NCBI GenBank assembly: GCA_012799265.1
Contig: JAAZLP010000350.1
Coordinates: forward strand, 1 to 12,800
DNA from: Phyllobacteriaceae bacterium
Lineage (GTDB): Bacteria > Pseudomonadota > Alphaproteobacteria > Rhizobiales > Devosiaceae
Length of the DNA: 12,800 nt
Direction of reading: 5' to 3'
Shown here: piece after piece, positions 1 to 6,465 of the stretch
Position numbering within the stretch: the stretch's first letter is position 1
Layout: the number at the start of each line of letters is the position of its first letter
Translations under genes and position numbers: made by a program
Notes under the pieces: generated by a model
Told to the model about the DNA's origin: nothing
Seen by the model: only the letters and a program-made list of their open reading frames with translations
Database searches by the model: none

Positions 1-3
1 AGC

Positions 4-28
4 TGCCGGCGGGATTATCCCGCCGGCA
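4..28. terminator. GC-rich perfect hairpin before the cytochrome gene
   Basis: Bases 4-13 (TGCCGGCGGG) pair perfectly with 19-28 (CCCGCCGGCA), with A14-T18 able to extend the stem over a three-base loop. There is no T-run on either side, so this is a hairpin rather than a textbook intrinsic terminator. It most likely ends or protects the transcript of a gene to the left of the window, or lies in the 5' leader of the cytochrome gene that starts at 54. Confidence 0.4.
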
Positions 29-53
29 CAATTGTCGAGCCAAGGATTTGAAC

Positions 54-506
54 ATGTCTTCCGTAATCTTACGGCCGTCCATCGTGGCCGCATTAGTCTT
101 TTCCATTTCTGGTATGATGACAGTCGGCGCTGCAGCCCAAGACGCGCCTGCCACTCCACCAACTCAAGAGCAGATTACTGCGGGGAAGCGCGTTTGGGTC
201 GACGCTGCTTGCGCCAATTGTCACGGCAACAACGGACAAGGCGGGAACAGCAAAGACTTCCCCAAGGGACCGAGTATGCGAACCTCGGCGCTGGACTACT
301 GGACCACCCGAGAAATTATCGCCTGTGGCCTGCCAGGCACCCTGATGCCCGCCTGGGCCAAGGGCGCTTACATCGATAGGGAGTGCTTCGGGGGCACAGG
401 AGAGATACCTGAAGGAACGCGTGTCATCGGGGTCTATGACGAGCAGCAGCTTGATGATCTCATGGCCTATATCAACGCTACATTCCGCAACGGGGAAATG
501 GAGTAG
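54..506 (+). CDS. Exported class I c-type cytochrome
   Basis: A 150-residue monoheme cytochrome c, a periplasmic electron carrier. Residues 1-28 form a signal peptide with a hydrophobic core and an AAA-Q type cleavage site. The heme-binding motif CANCH lies at 53-57 and M98 in GTLMPAW is the likely distal heme ligand. Two further cysteines, C91 and C111, could form a disulfide. The ATG at 54 was chosen because AAGGA at 42-46 is seven bases upstream; an in-frame TTG at 48 is too close to that site. Small cytochromes of this kind often accept electrons from PQQ-dependent alcohol dehydrogenases or serve other periplasmic dehydrogenases, but no partner gene is visible and the gene may end an operon that begins outside the window. 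The cytochrome call is firm; the partner is unknown. Confidence 0.9.
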   Translation: MSSVILRPSIVAALVFSISGMMTVGAAAQDAPATPPTQEQITAGKRVWVDAACANCHGNNGQGGNSKDFPKGPSMRTSALDYWTTREIIACGLPGTLMPAWAKGAYIDRECFGGTGEIPEGTRVIGVYDEQQLDDLMAYINATFRNGEME

Positions 507-524
507 CGGTCGTCTGGTGTCTCT

Positions 525-555
525 CTGACAGGGCCCTGAACGAGTGCCCTGTCAG
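525..555 (+). terminator. Hairpin after the cytochrome gene
   Basis: CTGACAGGGC at 525-534 pairs over ten bases with GCCCTGTCAG at 546-555 across an 11-base loop, 18 bases after the cytochrome stop codon. There is no T-run after the stem. Its position suggests a transcript end or a 3' stabilising structure. Confidence 0.5.
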
Positions 556-642
556 TGCATCGACCCCAATGGCTTCCACTGGTCAAAAGGCACTGCCTCG
601 CTTAAATAGAAACCAATAGCCTCGCAATGCATTGGAGCCGCC

Positions 643-897
643 ATGAGCCAGAGCAACAAGATTTTCGACGATCTGGGTCGACTGATGAACGGCGCCGCCG
701 GTGCGGCGGATGGCGTGCGGCGTGAAGTCGAGACGGTGGTCAAATCGCAGGCGCAGCGGATCGTCAATGACATGGAACTGGTCAAGCGCGAGGATTTTGA
801 TGCGCTGCGCGAACTGGTGCATGTCCAGGGTGAGGAAATCGAAGCGCTGCGCAAGGAACTTGCCGGCCTGCGTGGCGAAACCCAGCCGAAAAACTGA
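643..897 (+). CDS. ubiK: UbiK-family (BMFP/YqiC) accessory protein
   Basis: An 84-residue protein of the family once called DUF526 or BMFP. In enterobacteria, UbiK helps the aerobic ubiquinone biosynthesis complex work in the membrane-associated lipid environment; that role is inferred here from the family. The sequence shows the family layout: an amphipathic N-terminal helix with small residues (FDDLGRLMNGAAGAADGVR), a middle part rich in V, K and R, and a C-terminal coiled coil from about residue 45, with the typical VKREDFDALRELV segment followed by charged heptads. The length is normal for the family. GGAG at 634-637 is five bases before the ATG. The next gene begins three bases after the stop, so the two are probably co-transcribed. 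Confidence 0.85.
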   Translation: MSQSNKIFDDLGRLMNGAAGAADGVRREVETVVKSQAQRIVNDMELVKREDFDALRELVHVQGEEIEALRKELAGLRGETQPKN

Positions 898-900
898 TCC

Positions 901-1623
901 TTGCGGATCGCTGTCCTCTCGGACGTGCATGGCAACCTGCCGGCATTGGAAGCCGTGCTGGAGGATGCTGCCTCGCGCCAGGTAGATGCCTATGTGGTGC
1001 TCGGCGATCATGTCAGTGGCGCGGTTGACCCAGCCGGGTGCGCGGCGCGCTTGATGGGGCTCGATGCCACTATCATTCGCGGCAATCATGATCGCTGGGC
1101 GGTGGACAACAGTCTGCGCGGCGCAGGATCAAGCGACCGCTTTTCTCACGGCAGATTGAGCCCGGAGCAGTTGGCGTGGCTGGCCGGGCTGCCGCCAACG
1201 GCACGCTTGGGCGAGGATGTATTCCTCTGCCATGGTACGCCGGACAATGACGAAAAGGCGTGGCTCGATACATTTTACAGTGGTCGGACATCAACCCTGC
1301 CCTCGCTGGAGCAGGTGGCGCGAGAAGCTGACGGTATCTCTGCAGAGGTCATCCTCTGCGGACACACCCATATCGCCCGCACGTTGCGCCTTCCGGATGG
1401 GCGGCTGATCGCCAATCCCGGGTCCGTGGGCATGCAATTGGTTCGCGGGACGCCTGACGCGCACTACGCGGTCATCGAGAAGGTGCTGCATGGCTGGCGT
1501 ACGGAGTTGATCGGTGTGCCCTATGACACCGAGGCGGCGGCCAGACGGGCGGAAGAAAACGGTTTTCCGGGATGGGCAGAAGCCATCCGTTTCGGTTGGG
1601 CGGGGCCGGAGACGTTGGACTGA
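901..1623 (+). CDS. Calcineurin-like metallophosphoesterase (YfcE/MJ0936-type)
   Basis: A 240-residue dinuclear-metal phosphoesterase. The metal-binding motifs are all present and in order: D8-x-H10 in SDVHGN, GD at 35-36, GNHD at 61-64, H111 in LCHGTPDN, and GHTH at 154-157. This compact form without extra domains matches cytosolic phosphodiesterases of the Metallophos_2 group, whose natural substrates are mostly unknown. The start is a TTG: the catalytic strand MRIAVLSDVHG begins there, as in relatives, and no upstream ATG fits. There is no clear Shine-Dalgarno sequence, and only three bases separate it from the ubiK stop, so translation is probably coupled to ubiK. No terminator is visible after the gene. 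Confidence 0.88.
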   Translation: MRIAVLSDVHGNLPALEAVLEDAASRQVDAYVVLGDHVSGAVDPAGCAARLMGLDATIIRGNHDRWAVDNSLRGAGSSDRFSHGRLSPEQLAWLAGLPPTARLGEDVFLCHGTPDNDEKAWLDTFYSGRTSTLPSLEQVAREADGISAEVILCGHTHIARTLRLPDGRLIANPGSVGMQLVRGTPDAHYAVIEKVLHGWRTELIGVPYDTEAAARRAEENGFPGWAEAIRFGWAGPETLD

Positions 1624-1939
1624 CCCTAATAGGCAGCCGAACTGGGTTTCTTCCCGGGCAATTTGGACCCTACCGGCGCACTGTGGACCAGTATCGTTCC
1701 GGGAGAGGCGTGGCGGGGCTGTTTACCCTCTGTTAACCATGTGCACCCGAACATCATCCACAAGAGATTGTCGTCTCGGCGGCGGGCCTCGTCCCCTGAA
1801 TCAGAAGGGCGGTGTAGGTTTGTTTCCGGAGGACGATTCGTAGGCCGTAGTTGCGGCAGGCTAGTTCCTCTTGCGTATCCCAGCAGTGTCGGCCGCGAGG
1901 CCGCATGGACGACAACGCCTTGCCGAGGACGGACCATTT
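1624..1939. other. Non-coding leader region upstream of ybjN
   Basis: About 316 bases without a convincing gene. Short open frames on both strands have no ribosome binding site and read as low-complexity R/S/P-rich shadows. Within it are a CtrA-like box (1722-1740), a small hairpin with a GCGA loop (1890-1903), and the ybjN ribosome binding site GAGGACGGA (1925-1933). I could not pick a sigma-70 promoter with confidence. Confidence 0.5.
1722..1740 (+). promoter_or_regulatory. CtrA-like box upstream of ybjN-proC
   Basis: TTTA at 1722-1725, seven bases, then TTAAC at 1733-1737, continuing as TTAACCAT to 1740. This has one mismatch to the Caulobacter CtrA consensus TTAA-N7-TTAAC, and contains the TTAACCAT core reported for rhizobial CtrA sites. 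It lies about 200 bases upstream of the ybjN start. The match is visible; binding is inferred. Confidence 0.4.
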
Positions 1940-2440
1940 ATGTCCCTGATTGAATTCGAGCCAGACCGGTCGTCTCATCCCGTCGACCTCGTCGAGCATA
2001 TCGCTTCGATCAATGACTGGACCTTTGAACGCCAGGACGCTGACGAGATTTCCATCTCGGTTCGCGGCGGCTGGAGCGACTACCACGTCTCGTTCAACTG
2101 GATGGAAGACCTCGAGAGCCTGCACATCGCCTGCGCTTTTGATCTCAAAGTCCCTGAAGCGCGTCGTTCCGAGATCAAGCAGCTGATCAGCCTGATCAAC
2201 GAGCAGCTCTGGATTGGCCATTTCGACATCTGGAACAAGGAAGGCGTCGTGCTCTTCCGCAATTCGCACCTCCTCACCGGTGGCGCAGATGTGTCCCCGC
2301 AGCAGTGCGAAGCGCTCTTGCGCTCGGCCAGCGATAGCTGCGATCTTTACTATCAGGCATTCCAGTTCGTGGTCTGGGCCGGCAAGTCGGCCGCCGACGC
2401 GCTGAGCCATGTGATGTTCGAGACTGTAGGCGAAGCCTGA
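1940..2440 (+). CDS. YbjN-domain protein
   Basis: A 166-residue cytosolic protein of the YbjN family (PF10722), often labelled a putative sensory transduction regulator. The fold resembles secretion chaperone-like alpha/beta domains and the biochemical role is not settled. Family features seen here are the MSLIEFEP start, the ISISVRGGWSDYHVSFNW segment at about 37-54, and the WNKEGVVLFRNSHLL segment at about 98-112. The ATG at 1940 was preferred to an upstream in-frame start at 1871 because GAGGACGGA ends six bases before it and the extra 23 residues do not look like the family. Its stop overlaps the proC start (TGATG), and a ybjN-proC pair is common in rhizobial genomes, so the two are probably co-translated. 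Confidence 0.85.
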   Translation: MSLIEFEPDRSSHPVDLVEHIASINDWTFERQDADEISISVRGGWSDYHVSFNWMEDLESLHIACAFDLKVPEARRSEIKQLISLINEQLWIGHFDIWNKEGVVLFRNSHLLTGGADVSPQQCEALLRSASDSCDLYYQAFQFVVWAGKSAADALSHVMFETVGEA

Positions 2441-3261
2441 TGACAAATCTTCGGTCGGTTGGTCCGGTAATGCTGGTTGGTGCCGGCAAGATGGGGCTCG
2501 CCATGGCGACTGGTTGGCTCGAGGCGGGCCTGCCGCCGAGCAATCTGGTGCTGGTCGATCCGGCGCCCAGCGATGCCGCAAAGCAGCTGGCGGACGATTT
2601 CGGTCTGGTGATCCATCAGGTGGCCAGCGGGCTCGAGCCCAACGTGCTGGTCCTGGCTGTGAAGCCGCAGATCATTGGCCCCGTGATGAGCGGGCTCCAC
2701 TCAGTCGTGGGTCCGCAGACATTGGTGCTCTCGATTGCGGCGGGCATTTCGATTGCCAAATTGTCGGCGGGACTGGCAACCGGACGGGTCGTGCGCACCA
2801 TGCCCAATACGCCGGCGCAGATCGGCAAGGGGGTCACCGGCGCGGTGGCCGGGTCAGACATCACCGCAGACGACAGGGCGGTGGTCGACTCCCTGCTCGC
2901 CGCGGCAGGGCAGGTGGCCTGGTTCAAGCGCGAGGGCGATCTCGATGCGGTGACCGCCGTTTCGGGGTCCGGCCCGGCCTATGTATTCAATCTGGTCGAG
3001 GCCTTGGCCTCCGCAGGGCGCGCACAGGGTCTTGCTGAAGACGTGGCGATGAAGCTCGCCCGCCAGACAGTGATCGGCTCCGCAGCGCTCCTGGAGGCCG
3101 ATCCCGCGCCAGCAAGCACGTTGCGCGAAAACGTCACCTCGCCCAACGGCACTACTGCTGCAGCGCTGACTGTGCTGATGGGTGAAGACGGTCTTACGCC
3201 GCTGATGGAGAGGGCGGTCGACGCTGCCCGTCGCCGCAGCGAGGAACTCGGTCGCGGTTAA
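2440..3261 (+). CDS. proC: Pyrroline-5-carboxylate reductase
   Basis: A 273-residue enzyme for the last step of proline synthesis, reducing 1-pyrroline-5-carboxylate with NAD(P)H (EC 1.5.1.2) in the cytosol. The N-terminal Rossmann domain shows VGAGKMG at 13-19 and VKPQ at 74-77; MPNTPA at 121-126 and SGSGPAY at 175-181 line the active site. The C-terminal dimerisation domain carries the family signature LRENVTSPNGTTA at 228-240. Length is typical. The ATG shares one base with the ybjN stop, which implies translational coupling. The next gene is convergent, with its stop only 16 bases away, and I see no clear terminator between them. Confidence 0.96.
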   Translation: MTNLRSVGPVMLVGAGKMGLAMATGWLEAGLPPSNLVLVDPAPSDAAKQLADDFGLVIHQVASGLEPNVLVLAVKPQIIGPVMSGLHSVVGPQTLVLSIAAGISIAKLSAGLATGRVVRTMPNTPAQIGKGVTGAVAGSDITADDRAVVDSLLAAAGQVAWFKREGDLDAVTAVSGSGPAYVFNLVEALASAGRAQGLAEDVAMKLARQTVIGSAALLEADPAPASTLRENVTSPNGTTAAALTVLMGEDGLTPLMERAVDAARRRSEELGRG

Positions 3262-3277
3262 TGGGCTGCGCTCATCC

Positions 3278-3772
3278 CTAGGGCCGCGTCGGTGTGTCAA
3301 AGCATTTGCGGATGGCCCCTATCCACTCGGCGAGGTCAGGATCGGTGCTGGCACGCGTGCCGTCGAGGATCAGCTTACCGACGAGAAGTTCGCCTGGGCG
3401 TCCGTTGAGGCGGAACTTCTGATAATGGGCAAGCGCCAGATTGGCGTCGAAGATCGCGGTGGGGAACCCAGCGTTTCGGCGCATTGAGCGGGCGCGATTA
3501 AGGAGTTCGATGGCCTCGTCGATCATCGGACCGGCTTCGGCGCTGTTCTCTTCGCCTTGGGCATTGAACAGCAGCAGCGTGCCGAGATTGCCGAGAACTT
3601 CGCTTGCCAGGTCGGGATAGTGGGTCAGCCGCGGATCGCGTTGCAGCACGCGGGCGCCTATAGTTGCGGCGTCATAGTCGCCGCTGTCGATCTGCCGCTT
3701 GATGGCATACAGATCATCTTGCAGCGCTGCGCGCTCGTCTGGCCGCTGCTGGTCTTCGGGAATGTCGTCCAT
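3278..3772 (-). CDS. Unrecognised helical (TPR-like) protein
   Basis: A 164-residue soluble protein that I cannot assign to a named family. The sequence is almost entirely amphipathic helix, with segments such as LYAIKRQIDSGDYDAATIGA (about 21-40) and FDANLALAHYQKF (about 108-120). These have the spacing of small and aromatic residues seen in TPR-like repeats, so a helical-repeat protein-interaction role is possible but unproven. It has no signal peptide or membrane segment. The ATG at 3772 has an excellent Shine-Dalgarno sequence, GGAGGAGGG (3787-3779), six bases upstream, which makes it a real gene. It follows the MarR gene by 61 bases on the same strand and may be co-transcribed with it. 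The Shine-Dalgarno sequence is partly inside a hairpin. Confidence 0.75.
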   Translation of the reverse strand: MDDIPEDQQRPDERAALQDDLYAIKRQIDSGDYDAATIGARVLQRDPRLTHYPDLASEVLGNLGTLLLFNAQGEENSAEAGPMIDEAIELLNRARSMRRNAGFPTAIFDANLALAHYQKFRLNGRPGELLVGKLILDGTRASTDPDLAEWIGAIRKCFDTPTRP

Positions 3773-3781
3773 TGACGGCCC

Positions 3782-3801
3782 TCCTCCGCATCAACGGAGG
3801 A
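3782..3801 (-). promoter_or_regulatory. Hairpin overlapping the ribosome binding site of the 3278-3772 gene
   Basis: TCCTCCG at 3782-3788 pairs with CGGAGGA at 3795-3801 over a six-base loop. On the minus-strand mRNA the 3' arm is GGAGGA, the first part of the Shine-Dalgarno run. The structure could lower translation when folded. It could also serve as a weak transcript boundary after the MarR gene. Confidence 0.35.
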
Positions 3802-3833
3802 TAGGAACCGCGCGAGCGCATGGCAAGCGAAGT

Positions 3834-4352
3834 CTAGAGCTTGTCGGTCAGGCGTAGACGGTCGAGGACAGGGTGATCGTCAGGGTCGACCATGCCAACA
3901 AGGAACCGGAGGATCATTTTTGCAGCGTCCGGTGGCAGGGCGTCGATGGAGGCATCAATCCGGCTGGCCTGGGTCGCGGACAGGATGGCGAAGAAGTCTC
4001 GGCCCTTCTCGGTTGCATAGAGCAGGCGCTGGCGACGGTCTGCGTCGCCGGTTCTCTGTTCGATATAACCGTTGTCGACCAACTGGCGCAGGACTCGGGC
4101 GAGACTCTGCTTGGTGATTTTCAGGATATCGAGCAGGTCGGCGACCGGCATTCCGGGACGCAGATTGACGAAATAGAGGACACGATGGTGCGCGCGGCCA
4201 AATCCCTGGCGCTCGAGCAGTGCGTCAGCGTCGCCCGTAAAATCCCGGTAGGCAAAGAAAAATAGCCCCATTATATTGAGGGGCAAATGAGCGTGCTGTG
4301 GCACGGCCAAATTTATGTCAGTCTTGTTGACACTTTTTTCGTCCGCTGGCAT
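3834..4352 (-). CDS. MarR-family transcriptional regulator
   Basis: A 172-residue winged helix-turn-helix DNA-binding protein, expected to act as a dimer. The DNA-binding part runs from about residue 67 to 117: PVADLLDILKITKQSLARVLRQLVDNGYIEQR forms the helix-turn-helix, and GDADRRQRLLYATEKG forms the wing, including the typical D-x-R-x-R pattern. Flanking helices at about 25-60 and 118-155 form the dimer interface. The open frame continues far upstream antisense to ilvE, but the ATG at 4352 is the natural start: GGAG is five bases before it and the upstream residues are not family-like. It is divergent from ilvE with overlapping promoter candidates, so control of ilvE and of itself is a reasonable inference. 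The ligand is unknown. Confidence 0.88.
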   Translation of the reverse strand: MPADEKSVNKTDINLAVPQHAHLPLNIMGLFFFAYRDFTGDADALLERQGFGRAHHRVLYFVNLRPGMPVADLLDILKITKQSLARVLRQLVDNGYIEQRTGDADRRQRLLYATEKGRDFFAILSATQASRIDASIDALPPDAAKMILRFLVGMVDPDDHPVLDRLRLTDKL

Positions 4353-4380
4353 AGTCGCTCCATCACCGCACCCGTTTCGT

Positions 4381-4431
4381 CTTATCCCAAAGGCATTCCA
4401 GTTTGCCAAGGGTTTGACCCTGATGCATGAT
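4381..4431. promoter_or_regulatory. Overlapping divergent promoter candidates for the MarR gene and ilvE
   Basis: On the minus strand, TTGGCA (4409-4404), 17 bases, then GATAAG (4386-4381) make a fair sigma-70 promoter for the MarR gene. On the plus strand, TTGCCA (4403-4408), 17 bases, then CATGAT (4426-4431) make a weaker one for ilvE. The two -35 boxes cover the same bases. GTTTG also repeats at 4401 and 4412, one helical turn apart. A regulator bound here would meet both promoters. Confidence 0.35.
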
Positions 4432-4487
4432 TGATGGAAACCAGCAGCCCGGATTGGGCGGTGAGAAGAAACTTCTGGAGAGGAAAC

Positions 4488-5378
4488 ATGGCAAGCGTGC
4501 CAATGGACCAGCGTGATGGCTGGATCTGGTTTGACGGCGAACTCAAACCCTGGAAGGACGCGAAGATTCACGTGCTTACGCACGGTCTTCACTATGCCAG
4601 TTCCGTATTCGAAGGCGAGCGTGCCTATGGCGGCGAGATTTTCAAGTCTCGTGAGCACACTGAGCGTCTGATCCGCTCGGCCGCGACCCTGGATATGCCG
4701 TTCCCTTACAGGGTCGACGAAATTGAAGCCGCCAAGCGTCTGGTTTTGGAAAAGAACGGCCTGGTCGATGCCTATCTGCGTCCTGTCGCCTGGCGCGGCT
4801 CGGAAGAGCTCAGCGTGCCGGCACGGAACAATACGGTTCATGTGGCAATCGCCGCTTGGGTCTGGCCGAGCTATTTCTCGACTGAGGAAAAGCTCAAGGG
4901 CATCCGCCTCGAGTGGAGCAAGTGGAAGCGCCCGAGCCCGGAGACCATTCCGTCTTCGGCCAAGGCTGCCGGCCTTTACATGATCTGCACCCTGTCCAAG
5001 GACGCGGCCATGGCCAATGGCTATGCCGACGCGCTGATGCTGGACTATCGCGGCTATGTGGCTGAAGCCACCGGCGCGAACGTGTTCTTCATCAAGGGCA
5101 AGGAAATCACGACCCCGACGCCGGATTGCTTCCTCAACGGTATCACCCGTCAGACGCTGATCCAGTTGGCCAAGGAAAACGGTTTCACCGTCACCGAGCG
5201 TCACATCATGCCGGAAGAACTGGGCCAGTTCGACGAATGCTTCCTCACCGGTACGGCTGCTGAAGTCACCCCGGTTTCGGAAATCGGCGAGTTCCGGTTC
5301 ACGCCGGCTGACGGCTGCCGCACGCTGATCGACGCCTACACTGCTGCTGTTCAGCCGAAGAAGGCCGCAGCCGAGTAA
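4488..5378 (+). CDS. ilvE: Branched-chain amino acid aminotransferase
   Basis: A 296-residue class IV PLP-dependent aminotransferase that interconverts Leu, Ile and Val with their 2-oxo acids using glutamate/2-oxoglutarate (EC 2.6.1.42), in the cytosol. K159 in SSAKAAGLY is the PLP-binding lysine. FEGERAY at 41-47, E193 in VAEATGANVF, LNGITR at 216-221 and TGTAAEVTPV at 255-264 are family motifs. The ATG at 4488 was chosen because GGAGAGG (4477-4483) precedes it by four bases and the protein then begins as relatives do; the frame is open back to a TTG at 4431. It is divergent from a MarR regulator and ends at a strong terminator. D-amino acid transaminase or aminodeoxychorismate lyase also belong to class IV, but length and motifs favour the branched-chain enzyme. 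Confidence 0.93.
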   Translation: MASVPMDQRDGWIWFDGELKPWKDAKIHVLTHGLHYASSVFEGERAYGGEIFKSREHTERLIRSAATLDMPFPYRVDEIEAAKRLVLEKNGLVDAYLRPVAWRGSEELSVPARNNTVHVAIAAWVWPSYFSTEEKLKGIRLEWSKWKRPSPETIPSSAKAAGLYMICTLSKDAAMANGYADALMLDYRGYVAEATGANVFFIKGKEITTPTPDCFLNGITRQTLIQLAKENGFTVTERHIMPEELGQFDECFLTGTAAEVTPVSEIGEFRFTPADGCRTLIDAYTAAVQPKKAAAE

Positions 5379-5404
5379 GTTAGGCTAGGCCAAGATACAA
5401 AATT

Positions 5405-5434
5405 AAAGCTCGCTCCATCGGAGCGAGCTTTTTT
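5405..5434 (+). terminator. Intrinsic terminator, bidirectional, after ilvE
   Basis: A perfect 12-bp stem (5405-5416 with 5420-5431) with an ATC loop runs into six T residues, 5429-5434. On the minus strand the stem is followed by TTTAATTTTG, so it can also end the convergent desaturase transcript. Confidence 0.93.
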
Positions 5435-5452
5435 ATTGGGTTAGATGCCAGA

Positions 5453-6415
5453 CTATTCTGCCGGCATCTTGCTCTGAGGACGCCAGGCTGGTTGCGCGGT
5501 CGGCAGGCCGATCAGGGTCTCGCGAACGAGGCCGGTCGTATAGCCGACCGTATTATGGGCTTCGGCGGCATAGGCTGGGTGAGCCATCAGCGCTTCGTGC
5601 AGTTGGGGCAGATTGTAGAACGGCACGCTCGGAAAGAGGTGGTGTTCAGTGTGATGGTTCACATTGTGCGGGGCAAAGAAGGCGCGTTCCCAGGCATGGG
5701 GGAGTACGGTCCGTGTGCCCCCAAGTTCGCTTGTGTAGTCCATGGAGCCGAAATGCTCGGCGACAGAGCGCACATGCATGAACAGGAAGAATGTCGTGAG
5801 GAACGGCACGAACCAGTAGAGCAATACCTCGGTCCAGATGCCCCGCATCGTGAACAGCAGTGCGAAGGCGGCATAGTACGCGAGGCGTGCCAGACGATAG
5901 GAGAGGGGCGGCTTCTCGGCGATCTTGAGGCGATGCAGGATACCCATGATGTCGACGATTGAGCCGATCACGACGAGATAGCTCACCAGATCCATCACCC
6001 CTTCCTGCCAGGCCTTGGGAAAGGTGAACTTCTTCTTGCCCAGCTTGAAGGTCCAGTCTGGGTCCCTGTCGGTATTGGTGTAGCGATGATGGGCGAGGTG
6101 ATTGGTGCGATAGGAGCCGATTGTTGTCAGCACCGGCCAGGCAAGGAAGAGATCACCAATCCAGTCGCTGCGTTCCTTGTTGCCATTGGTGAAGCGGTAA
6201 TGGGCAAAGTCGTGCACCAGGACGGCGAAGGCATGCATGCGCCCGCCAATCACCAGAACGGCTACGAGATACACCAGCGGATGCTGGGCCCATTGCGAGA
6301 CGAGAATCGCGGCGGCAATCACGGCCCAATCAAAAACGATGGCGGTAGTAGTGCGCCAGGTTTGCAGCACGGAAAGGCGCTTGAGCGTGGCTGCGTCGAG
6401 GTAGCTTGCGGTCAT
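5453..6415 (-). CDS. Membrane fatty acid desaturase
   Basis: A 320-residue integral membrane di-iron desaturase. The three histidine clusters are complete: HDFAH at 68-72, HLAHH at 106-110 and NHHTEHH at 253-259, with H214 and H221 in HVRSVAEH as further ligands. Hydrophobic segments at about 28-65, 86-102, 143-160 and 178-212 give the usual four-helix topology with the histidines on the cytoplasmic side. Members of this group introduce double bonds into acyl chains of membrane lipids or modify related lipids; the exact substrate and position cannot be read from the sequence. The ATG at 6415 has AAGGGG six bases upstream. It follows moaE by 45 bases on the same strand, with a CtrA-type box in the gap, so it probably has its own promoter. 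Confidence 0.9.
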   Translation of the reverse strand: MTASYLDAATLKRLSVLQTWRTTTAIVFDWAVIAAAILVSQWAQHPLVYLVAVLVIGGRMHAFAVLVHDFAHYRFTNGNKERSDWIGDLFLAWPVLTTIGSYRTNHLAHHRYTNTDRDPDWTFKLGKKKFTFPKAWQEGVMDLVSYLVVIGSIVDIMGILHRLKIAEKPPLSYRLARLAYYAAFALLFTMRGIWTEVLLYWFVPFLTTFFLFMHVRSVAEHFGSMDYTSELGGTRTVLPHAWERAFFAPHNVNHHTEHHLFPSVPFYNLPQLHEALMAHPAYAAEAHNTVGYTTGLVRETLIGLPTAQPAWRPQSKMPAE

Positions 6416-6428
6416 GCGTCACCCCTTA

Positions 6429-6443
6429 TGCCGAATGTCGGCA
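6429..6443 (-). other. Small hairpin between moaE and the desaturase gene
   Basis: TGCCGA at 6429-6434 pairs with TCGGCA at 6438-6443 over an ATG loop, just upstream of the desaturase Shine-Dalgarno sequence. There is no T-run. It may mark the 3' end of the moaE message or shape the desaturase leader. Confidence 0.3.
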
Positions 6444-6448
6444 ATTGA

Positions 6449-6465
6449 GTTAACGCATTATTAAC
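6449..6465. promoter_or_regulatory. Perfect CtrA-type box (TTAA-N7-TTAAC)
   Basis: GTTAA at 6449-6453 and TTAAC at 6461-6465 flank seven bases, giving a full match to the CtrA consensus TTAA-N7-TTAAC on both strands. It lies 34 bases upstream of the desaturase ATG and overlaps the moaE stop codon (6463-6461). CtrA is the conserved cell-cycle response regulator of alphaproteobacteria. The match is exact; occupancy is inferred. Confidence 0.6.

Noticed and set aside
583..1089. Minus-strand open frame over ubiK and the start of the phosphoesterase gene
   Set aside because: It is the shadow of two genes with recognised motifs on the plus strand.
1754..2581. Minus-strand open frame across the ybjN leader, ybjN and the start of proC
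   Set aside because: It is antisense to ybjN and proC, has no family features, and its frame is explained by codon bias of the real genes.
3276..3283. CCCTAGGG palindrome between the convergent ends of proC and the 3278 gene
   Set aside because: It is an eight-base palindrome with no loop or T-run; it does not make a terminator.
4353..5204. Long minus-strand open frame continuing upstream of the MarR gene, antisense to ilvE
   Set aside because: The residues are not family-like, ilvE on the other strand is a clear enzyme gene, and a good start with a ribosome binding site exists at 4352.
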